DNA of 13,771 nt from the NCBI GenBank assembly GCA_029974875.1, contig JARKQP010000836.1, forward strand, positions 1 through 13,771, written 5' to 3'. The notes below the pieces were generated by a model. That model searched no databases. It saw nothing but the letters and a program-made list of their open reading frames with translations, and was not told the origin of the DNA. Positions 7,179 to 12,913 of this stretch are shown piece by piece; the stretch's first letter is position 1; each line of letters begins with the position of its first letter. This DNA is from Mobilitalea sp. Its GTDB lineage: Bacteria; Bacillota_A; Clostridia; Lachnospirales; Lachnospiraceae. Both the position numbers and the translations under genes were made by a program.

Positions 7179-7186
7179 TTTACATA
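7165..7186 (+). promoter_or_regulatory. Perfect 8 bp dyad upstream of the binding-protein gene
   Basis: TATGTAAA (7165-7172) and TTTACATA (7179-7186) are exact inverted copies around a 6 bp spacer. The left arm is the end of the third tandem repeat and the right arm lies outside the repeats, 34 nt before the start codon. It could be a protein operator or a 5' hairpin on the binding-protein mRNA. Confidence 0.5.
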
Positions 7187-7219
7187 AAGTAATTTAAAAT
7201 GAAAAGAGGAGGAAAAAGG

Positions 7220-8302
7220 ATGAGAAAGGTATTAAGTGTTATGCTGGCCCTGCTGTTAGCAGCTGGACTGCTTGTGGGGTGCAGTGGGAAGAAAGAAGCT
7301 GCTGAGACGGACCAGCAGAAAACAACGACAGGGGATACGGCAGCGAACACTACAGAGGGTGCGGCTCCCATTAAGATCGGTTATGTGTGCAAGGACTTGT
7401 CCCAAACATGGTTTATTGAGGTGACAAAGGCACTGGAGGCAAGAGCCAAGGAGCTGGGAGCCGAGGTGATTCTTGCAGATACGGCGATGGATCCGGAAAA
7501 ATATCTGACGGCTGTCGATAATATGATTGCCCAGGATGTAGATGTATTGATTGTGTGTCCTCCGGACCAGAAATTAAGCCAGACCACGGTTGACCGCTGT
7601 AAGGAGGCCGGTGTTAAGGTATTTGCAGATGCGGACGGCTTGATTGATGAAAATGGAAAGCACATTGCTCCTGCACTTGAGTTAAATGCTTATGTAGTTG
7701 GCTATAGCCAGGGAGAATGGGTTGGGGATTATATGGTGGAAAACGCACTGGACACTAATCCCGATGCGATGTATCTCTGCCTGACCATGGATACGGTTTC
7801 CTCCTGCGTTCCCAGAGCTGACGGTGCGGTTGCGGCAGTAAAGGAAAAAGCTAAGAATTTCCCTGCCGATAAGATTATTGAAGCAGATTATGACGGAACC
7901 TCAGAAATGGCATACGATGTAGTGGCCGCAACAGTAACTGCACACCCGGAGGTTAAAAAATGGATTCTGACCGCTCCGAACGACGAGGGCGCCCAAGGTG
8001 CTGCAAGAGCCCTGGAGGCTGCAGGCGTTGATAAGGATGCTGTCGTATCCGGCTTGGGAGCTTATCTTGCCAAGGATGAATTTAAAAAGGACTATTCCTG
8101 CTTTATGTCCTCCGGCTATTTTATGGCCTCTGAGGATGGTATCGTCATCGCGGAAGCGGCAGTTAATTGGGCTAAGGATGATGCTGCTGTTGCCTTTCGG
8201 GAGTACCCGGTAGAGGGCGGGCAATTTGGAATTTATCCTTTGGGCGCTGAAATGGTAGACAAAAGCAATTATAAGGAGATCATGGGAGCAGATGCTGAAT
8301 AA
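7220..8302 (+). CDS. Sugar-binding lipoprotein of the ABC importer (AraF/RbsB-like)
   Basis: Captures the solute outside the membrane and delivers it to the permease; 360 residues. The lipoprotein signal ends LVG before Cys21; a polar linker to about residue 50 is followed by a periplasmic-binding type 1 fold. By eye it matches the arabinose-binding protein AraF over its length: K58, W64/F65, C113 (VCPPD), D139, R199 and N254 (in PND) align with known or likely AraF pocket residues. Two others, AraF Asp89 and the Asn near position 232, appear replaced by Ala and Gly. An aldose-like ligand is therefore likely, but not simply L-arabinose. ATG 7220 has AGGAGG 7 nt upstream; ATG 7199 lies before that site and is rejected. 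The last gene of the operon, followed by a strong terminator. Confidence 0.93.
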   Translation: MRKVLSVMLALLLAAGLLVGCSGKKEAAETDQQKTTTGDTAANTTEGAAPIKIGYVCKDLSQTWFIEVTKALEARAKELGAEVILADTAMDPEKYLTAVDNMIAQDVDVLIVCPPDQKLSQTTVDRCKEAGVKVFADADGLIDENGKHIAPALELNAYVVGYSQGEWVGDYMVENALDTNPDAMYLCLTMDTVSSCVPRADGAVAAVKEKAKNFPADKIIEADYDGTSEMAYDVVAATVTAHPEVKKWILTAPNDEGAQGAARALEAAGVDKDAVVSGLGAYLAKDEFKKDYSCFMSSGYFMASEDGIVIAEAAVNWAKDDAAVAFREYPVEGGQFGIYPLGAEMVDKSNYKEIMGADAE

Positions 8303-8334
8303 TCCATTGATTGGAGCTATAACATAAAATAAGG

Positions 8335-8371
8335 ACGACATCCCGGATGTGATATTTCGGGATGTCGTTTT
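8335..8371 (+). terminator. Rho-independent terminator of the transport operon
   Basis: A perfect 11 bp stem, ACGACATCCCG (8335-8345) with CGGGATGTCGT (8358-8368), has a 12 nt loop and runs into TTTT, with a further T5 a few bases on. It lies 33 nt after the binding-protein stop and separates the operon from the kinase promoter. Confidence 0.92.
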
Positions 8372-8416
8372 CATGACTTTTTACCAATAATCATTAGAAT
8401 ACAAGGAATATCAGGA

Positions 8417-8445
8417 TTGAGTAAGTAGTTCCAGTAAACTATAAT
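8417..8445 (+). promoter_or_regulatory. Sigma-A type promoter for the two-component genes
   Basis: TTGAGT (8417-8422), a 17 bp spacer and a consensus TATAAT (8440-8445). The expected transcript start is near 8452. That matters for the kinase start: TTG 8459 would have only a ~7 nt leader, its AAAGG lying at or before the first transcribed base. Confidence 0.85.
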
Positions 8446-8497
8446 AAAGGTAAAGCGGTTGAGAATCTGTGAATCAGTTTACCAATTTACTAAGAAC

Positions 8498-8512
8498 GGC
8501 GGTGGTAGTATA
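8498..8512 (+). promoter_or_regulatory. Ribosome binding site pointing to a non-AUG (ATA) start
   Basis: GGCGGTGGT at 8498-8506 matches the consensus GGAGGTGAT in 7 of 9 bases and is followed, 7 nt after GGCGG, by the in-frame codon ATA at 8510. No ATG, GTG or TTG lies at that distance. The next canonical in-frame codons are TTG 8459 (almost leaderless) and ATG 8561 (which would cut into the first membrane helix region). Confidence 0.5.
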
Positions 8513-10306
8513 AAGGGAAAAGAAGGAATATTCAAAAAATTCCGGCATTTAAGCATACGGATGACAGTTTATTATTCGCTGGTCATTGCCTTGTTTTTCT
8601 TTATGCTTGTAATTGTTATCATTGCAATCTTTTCAACCCGTTGGAAAGAGGAAATGAATAAGGTGGTTGTTCAAAAGGTGGATTTGCTGGAAAAGCATAT
8701 TGAGAAGGAAATCGAAGATATTAACAATGTACATTATACGCTGCTGGACAATCCTTTGATCCAGCGGCTGTCTGCCCAGGCTGAGGAATACCCCCTGTCT
8801 TCGGAGGAAAAGGAGGAACTGAAAAAGCAGTTTCAGCTATACAAACAGAAAAATGCCAATATGGTCTCCTCCTTTATCGTTAACACAAAAGGAGAGATAC
8901 TGGATAGCCGGAGCGCAAACCAGATCTATCATCAGTTGATCGGTTCTAACAGATATTTTATTAATATGGTAAGCAGTAAACGGATGTCTTATTTTTCGCC
9001 ACCCAGCACCTTTCCGTTAGAAATGGCAAACCCTTCCCAGCAACAGAAGAATACCATAACCTATTACGGAAAATATTATGATACCGATACCTATAAAAAC
9101 CGGGGCTATCTAATCATAAATTGGAAGGTCAGTGGAATTTTTGCAGAGGTGGATGAACTTTGTGAAAATACCTTTCAGGAGGCTTTTGTTGTAAATGAGT
9201 TAAACGAGGTCATCTATGGCTTAAATGAACCGGGAGAGGAAGATATCCAGAATATTCTTATGCAGGCCCAGAAAATCAGAACATCTAATATGGTAGAAAT
9301 CAACCATAAAAAATATCTGTTATACTCGAAGGTGGTTAATAATTATCCGGAATGGCACTTTGTCGGTCTGATATCCTTTGAGAGCATGAACAGCCATCTG
9401 ACGGAAGTATACCGGATTATGTCAGTCATCGTATTGATCGCGTTTACCATAGTCGTTATCATCAGTTTTCATATTTCGAAGGGAATTACAAGACCAATCT
9501 ATGCCATTATAAAGGAAATGAAGAAACTCGGTGCCGGCGGTAAGGCAGAGCTGATTAAGGCCCGCACCTCCGATGAGATGAAGGATCTGGTCGATGGGTT
9601 TAACAGCATGTCAGGAGATATTGAACAGCTGAAGGTTAAAATTCTGGAGGAGCAGGAGCAGAAGAAGAATTACGAGGTCGCCATTATGAAATCCCAGCTG
9701 GAGCTGCTGCAGAGCCAGATTAATCCCCATTTTATCCATAATACCTTAAACACTTTGAAATACATGGCCCAAAAGGAAAATAACCGGGAGCTTGCCGAGA
9801 CAATTTCTGCCTTTAATACCCTGCTGCGTGCCAGTATGAGTATAGGGAATGATTCCATTACCGTGGCTGATGAAATCGAGAATATCCATAATTATATTAA
9901 AATCCAAAAGCAACGGTATGATGCAGCGATAGAGGTCTACTGCTTTTGCTATAAAGATACGGAGTATGCGCTGCTGCCAAAGCTGATACTGCAGCCGTTG
10001 GTTGAGAATTCGCTGTATCATGGCATAATCCCCAAAGGAGAAGGGAGCATAAATGTCTCGTTTATCCGTATGGGTGAGGAGCTGATGATTTCTGTTAGCG
10101 ATAACGGGGTAGGAATACCGATTGAAAAGCAGAAGAATATTTTAAGGGAAAAGAAAAATACAAAAAGAGGCTATAATAATATTGGCTTGGCTAATGTGAA
10201 CGAACGGCTGATCATGCATTACGGGGAGGGCAGCCAATTGAATATCTTAAGCTCAGAGGAATATGGCACCTTTATATCCTTTAAAATTCCCTATCAGACT
10301 GTGTAG
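8510..10306 (+). CDS. Sensor histidine kinase, YesM/LytS type
   Basis: Membrane kinase expected to sense an outside signal and phosphorylate the next gene's regulator; 598 residues from the start used here. Order: basic N-terminus (KGKEGIFKKFRHLSIR), helix 1 at about 20-42, an extracellular domain of ~260 residues, helix 2 at about 303-323, a HAMP linker (~322-375), a coiled segment, a His_kinase region with phospho-acceptor H407 in QSQINPHFIHNTLN, then the ATPase with N500 (LVENSLYHG) and D531 (DNGVGI). The start is uncertain: ATA 8510 has the best-placed ribosome binding site and gives a family-like N-terminus; TTG 8459 (615 residues) is the longest canonical option and ATG 8561 the shortest. 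It has its own promoter and lies 92 nt before the regulator gene. Confidence 0.93.
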   Translation: MKGKEGIFKKFRHLSIRMTVYYSLVIALFFFMLVIVIIAIFSTRWKEEMNKVVVQKVDLLEKHIEKEIEDINNVHYTLLDNPLIQRLSAQAEEYPLSSEEKEELKKQFQLYKQKNANMVSSFIVNTKGEILDSRSANQIYHQLIGSNRYFINMVSSKRMSYFSPPSTFPLEMANPSQQQKNTITYYGKYYDTDTYKNRGYLIINWKVSGIFAEVDELCENTFQEAFVVNELNEVIYGLNEPGEEDIQNILMQAQKIRTSNMVEINHKKYLLYSKVVNNYPEWHFVGLISFESMNSHLTEVYRIMSVIVLIAFTIVVIISFHISKGITRPIYAIIKEMKKLGAGGKAELIKARTSDEMKDLVDGFNSMSGDIEQLKVKILEEQEQKKNYEVAIMKSQLELLQSQINPHFIHNTLNTLKYMAQKENNRELAETISAFNTLLRASMSIGNDSITVADEIENIHNYIKIQKQRYDAAIEVYCFCYKDTEYALLPKLILQPLVENSLYHGIIPKGEGSINVSFIRMGEELMISVSDNGVGIPIEKQKNILREKKNTKRGYNNIGLANVNERLIMHYGEGSQLNILSSEEYGTFISFKIPYQTV

Positions 10307-10398
10307 GGAGTTTATATACCGCCTCTATGTATTATTATAAGTATAAGGCTTATCTGATTTTTTAGTAGGCCGCTAAGAATTGAAAGGCAGGGGTTTCT

Positions 10399-11952
10399 AT
10401 GCAGAAAATATTAATCGTTGACGATGAATTGCCGGCAAGAGAATTATTAAAGATGTCAATTGACTGGAAACGTGCCGGATGTGAACTGGCGGCTGAGGCA
10501 AAGAATGGCAGGGAAGCCTTCCGGCTGTACGAACAGCTGAGACCGGATGTTATCATCACCGATATTCAGATGCCTATTATGGATGGGATAGAGCTTATCC
10601 GCTTAATAAAGGAGCAAAATCCGGAGCAGAAATTTATTATTTTGAGCTGTCATGAGAGCTTTCAGTATGCCAAAATGGCAATGCAGTTAGGAGTCAGTGA
10701 CTATTTAATTAAGGATTCTTATACAGAAACAGAGCTGTATTCCCTGCTCCAAAGCATTTCCGACGATAAGAAGCAGAAGCGGCAGAATCAGTTGGATGAA
10801 TATGTAATTAATAAAAATAAAGCGCTGGGTGATTTACTAGGGAATATTATTATCAATAAGCGCCAGGAGGATCTGCTTGAACTGGAGAAGCAGTGGTTTT
10901 CACAGTATTACAATTATTGTTTCCTTATTGCAAAATTAGAGGATAAATCACGCGAACTGCCGGACAGCCTTGACAGGAAGGCTATCTTGAAGAAGCTTAA
11001 TGCGAAAGATGAGGGCCTGGCGTTCTTTTTGGACATAAAACGGGTGGCAGTATTATTCCGCTACCGCAACAGCCATAGCTATCTTAATAATTTTAATCTC
11101 CGCTTTGAAGCCATTCGCGATTACCGTGCCGACCTGGAGAATGATTTTGGCTTAAGGGTATCCATCGGAGTAAGCCAAAGCTTTCAAAGCGCCGGACAGC
11201 TGATGGACAAATATGAGGAAGCCGTCAGTGCTTTAGAATACTGTGCTTTTGTAGGCAGAGGAAAAATTGTCTATTATGAAGGGATAAAGAGCAAAAGCCA
11301 GGTAAATATGATTGAGCGGATGAATGAGAACTTCCGTACAATTCAGGAGGCCTTTGATGCGGGAAAACTGCCGGAGGTTGAAGGCTTAGTTGAGACTATC
11401 TATGAAAAGGATTTGCAGGGGATGATGCAGTGCCATTATCTGCATTACGTAAATTCCCTGTTTTTTGGATATATAACCTATCTTATCTCCAGATATGATA
11501 TCCCGTTTGAGCTGCTTTATCAGGAGGAAACAGTATCCTTAGACGTTTTAAATAATATGGAAACTTGCCGGGATATGAGGATATGGGTTATTGATAAGTT
11601 GAAGAGAATAACCTCTTATTTGGAAGAACGTACAGGCTTCAGCTCTAAGGTTAAACAGGCTATCGCCTATATGAATGATCATTATAGGGAGGATATTGCC
11701 GTTGAAGATATTGCTAATAATGTGGCTGTGCATAAGGTATACCTGAGCCGTATTTTTAAGGAGGAGGTCGGCAAGAATCTTTACACCTATTTGAATGAAG
11801 TCCGGGTCAATAAGGCAAAGGAACTGCTCGACAAGGGCGAACTGCGGATTTCAGATATTGTATATGAGACAGGATTTAATAGTGCACAAAGCTTTTATTA
11901 CACCTTTAAGCAGATGACAGGTGTAAGCCCAAAGGAATATAAGAGAAAATAA
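10399..11952 (+). CDS. Response regulator with AraC-type DNA-binding domain (YesN-like)
   Basis: Cytoplasmic transcription factor paired with the kinase just upstream; 517 residues. The receiver domain (1-122) has acidic residues D8/D9, phospho-acceptor D55 in TDIQMPIMDG, S83 and K105, all expected for an active receiver. A middle region (~130-400) of mixed helices has no motif I can name. The C-terminal ~100 residues (from about 415) are an AraC double helix-turn-helix: IAVEDIANNVAVHKVYLSRIFK and the conserved end FYYTFKQMTGVSPKEYKRK. The ATG is preceded by GGCAGGGG about 6 nt upstream. It is probably co-transcribed with the kinase; only 92 nt separate them, with no convincing terminator. 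Likely targets are the neighbouring transport operon and perhaps the tandem repeats upstream of its binding-protein gene (inference from position). Confidence 0.95.
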   Translation: MQKILIVDDELPARELLKMSIDWKRAGCELAAEAKNGREAFRLYEQLRPDVIITDIQMPIMDGIELIRLIKEQNPEQKFIILSCHESFQYAKMAMQLGVSDYLIKDSYTETELYSLLQSISDDKKQKRQNQLDEYVINKNKALGDLLGNIIINKRQEDLLELEKQWFSQYYNYCFLIAKLEDKSRELPDSLDRKAILKKLNAKDEGLAFFLDIKRVAVLFRYRNSHSYLNNFNLRFEAIRDYRADLENDFGLRVSIGVSQSFQSAGQLMDKYEEAVSALEYCAFVGRGKIVYYEGIKSKSQVNMIERMNENFRTIQEAFDAGKLPEVEGLVETIYEKDLQGMMQCHYLHYVNSLFFGYITYLISRYDIPFELLYQEETVSLDVLNNMETCRDMRIWVIDKLKRITSYLEERTGFSSKVKQAIAYMNDHYREDIAVEDIANNVAVHKVYLSRIFKEEVGKNLYTYLNEVRVNKAKELLDKGELRISDIVYETGFNSAQSFYYTFKQMTGVSPKEYKRK

Positions 11953-11978
11953 CAAAGTTTTTCGGTAATTTGGGATCA

Positions 11979-11984
11979 TATAAT
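11979..11984 (+). promoter_or_regulatory. Possible -10 element before the small zinc-ribbon gene
   Basis: A perfect TATAAT stands 95 bp before ATG 12075, but no matching -35 is found at 16-18 bp (only T-rich sequence). The gene may instead be read through from the response regulator, since I see no terminator after 11952. Confidence 0.3.
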
Positions 11985-12074
11985 AGTACAGTGAGGTATA
12001 GAATCCGGGATTTAGGAAATGCTACGGCAGGAGAGTATTTTAAATAACCAATATAAATGAATTGAGGAATTCAT

Positions 12075-12323
12075 ATGGAAGCTATAAGCTATCAATGTCC
12101 CATATGCCTGGGAAAAAAACTCACGCTACGGTATGAAGCGGGCTATGTCTATTCTTATGTGATTGACTCAGACGCACCGGGCTTAAAGAATCATGAGGAA
12201 TTTCTATCCTTTCTATACGACAGACGGGAGCAAAAGGATACGAGAACTTATATTGAATGTAACCAATGCGGTACCCAGTATCCGTATGCCTTTCTAAATG
12301 GTGTATTAGAAGAGCAGCAATAG
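12075..12323 (+). CDS. Small zinc-ribbon-like protein, 82 residues
   Basis: A soluble protein with two cysteine knuckles at its ends: C8-P-I-C11 and C62-N-Q-C65 followed by Gly, which would together hold one zinc. The ~50 residues between them carry an aromatic stretch (YVYSYVIDSD) and a charged helix with RREQ. GAGGA lies 6 nt before the ATG. It follows the response regulator on the same strand after a 122 nt gap with no visible terminator. No family is recognised with certainty. Small two-knuckle proteins of this kind often bind nucleic acid or proteins, but there is nothing here that decides it. Confidence 0.75.
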   Translation: MEAISYQCPICLGKKLTLRYEAGYVYSYVIDSDAPGLKNHEEFLSFLYDRREQKDTRTYIECNQCGTQYPYAFLNGVLEEQQ

Positions 12324-12420
12324 AGCAGAGGAATAAAATAAAAATAGGATAAAAAATAGGACAGAAAATAGAACAGAGGATAATAAAAGAATAAAATTCA
12401 GAAAATAAAACAAAGTTAAT
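12324..12420. other. A-rich, degenerate-repeat stretch
   Basis: Directly after the stop codon the plus strand is dominated by A with scattered G, T and very few C. Short motifs recur: CAGAGGA at about 12327 and 12374, AATAGGA at about 12343 and 12355, and AATAAAA at several places. It looks like slippage-grown low-complexity DNA. No reading frame or terminator hairpin is evident. Confidence 0.5.
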
Positions 12421-12426
12421 GCAGGA

Positions 12427-12469
12427 AGCCCTAATTAGTCGGATTGGAAACCATTCACTATTTAGGGCT
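12427..12469. other. Long hairpin of unknown role
   Basis: AGCCCTAA (12427-12434) pairs exactly with TTAGGGCT (12462-12469). Inside, TAGT pairs with ACTA, then GGAT with ATTC (one G-T pair), then GG with CC around an AAA loop, giving about 18 base pairs with one mismatch and two single-base bulges. A competing outer pair, AGGAAGC (12423-12429) with GCTTCCT (12496-12502), shares bases with the first stem. There is no T-run on either side, so it is not a standard terminator. It may be a small RNA, a processing site or a mobile-element remnant. Confidence 0.5.
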
Positions 12470-12610
12470 ATTGTAGCTTGTAAAGCCATTTATGAGCTTC
12501 CTATTCACATGAAGCATAAGCTTGAACAGAGGTTCTTTTCGGAAATATAGGTCGATTATCTGGCTGGGGGCAGAGGCTTGGCTAAAGCACTAAGACGGAT
12601 TAAAAAATAC
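12470..12610. other. Non-coding stretch, no feature recognised
   Basis: Frames on both strands are broken by stops and none has a ribosome binding site. A decayed gene or IS remnant is possible, but nothing is recognisable. Confidence 0.4.
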
Positions 12611-12639
12611 TTGATATAGTTCCGGTAAATGAATACAAT
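12611..12639 (+). promoter_or_regulatory. Sigma-A type promoter for the HTH/AlbA_2 genes
   Basis: TTGATA (12611-12616), a 17 bp spacer and TACAAT (12634-12639) place transcription start near 12646, about 20 nt before the start codon at 12666. Both hexamers are near consensus. Confidence 0.8.
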
Positions 12640-12665
12640 AGATAATAAGAATAGGGGGAATGGTT

Positions 12666-12848
12666 ATGGAATATTTAACAACAGTCGAAATGTCAGAAAG
12701 ATGGGGGATCAGCTCCAGAAGGATTGCCCTTTTGTGTGAACAGCAGAGGATCAACGGCGTCATTAAAAAAGGAAAGACGTGGTTAATCCCTGATGATGCA
12801 GATAAACCGGGGGATAAGAGAAGGAAGCAGGGCAAGGAACATATATAA
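12666..12848 (+). CDS. Small helix-turn-helix DNA-binding protein (excisionase/MerR-like fold)
   Basis: A 60-residue protein, nearly all one winged-helix DNA-binding domain: YLTTVEMSERWGIS is the helix-turn-helix, followed by RRIALLCEQQRI and the wing IKKGKTWLIPDDADKP, a pattern shared by many small HTH proteins of gut Clostridia. The tail is basic (KRRKQGK). ATG 12666 is chosen because AGGGGGA lies 6 nt upstream; ATG 12660 abuts that site. It has its own promoter and is followed 62 nt later by the AlbA_2-domain gene, an arrangement in which I expect the small protein to regulate or guide expression of the pair. It could be an excisionase, but no integrase is in view. Confidence 0.85.
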   Translation: MEYLTTVEMSERWGISSRRIALLCEQQRINGVIKKGKTWLIPDDADKPGDKRRKQGKEHI

Positions 12849-12894
12849 AATTTTTTTATATGGAGTTTTTAGAACATATTTACTTTAAAAGAAT

Positions 12895-12913
12895 AAAGGA
12901 GGTGATCCCTATT
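12895..12913 (+). promoter_or_regulatory. Very strong ribosome binding site before a probable ATT start
   Basis: AAAGGAGGTGATCC (12895-12908) is complementary over 14 nt to the usual bacterial 16S rRNA 3' tail. The GGAGG core ends 8 nt before ATT 12911. In-frame canonical codons are GTG 12902, which lies inside the site itself, and ATG 12860, which has no ribosome binding site. Confidence 0.6.

Noticed and set aside
10307..10398. Possible terminator between kinase and regulator genes
   Set aside because: The ATAAG-G-CTTAT stem is only 5 bp, AT-rich and separated from the T-run, so it is unlikely to stop transcription.
12860..12910. ATG 12860 as the start of the AlbA_2 gene
   Set aside because: It is in frame and cannot be excluded, but it has no ribosome binding site and places a 14-nt anti-SD match inside the coding region.
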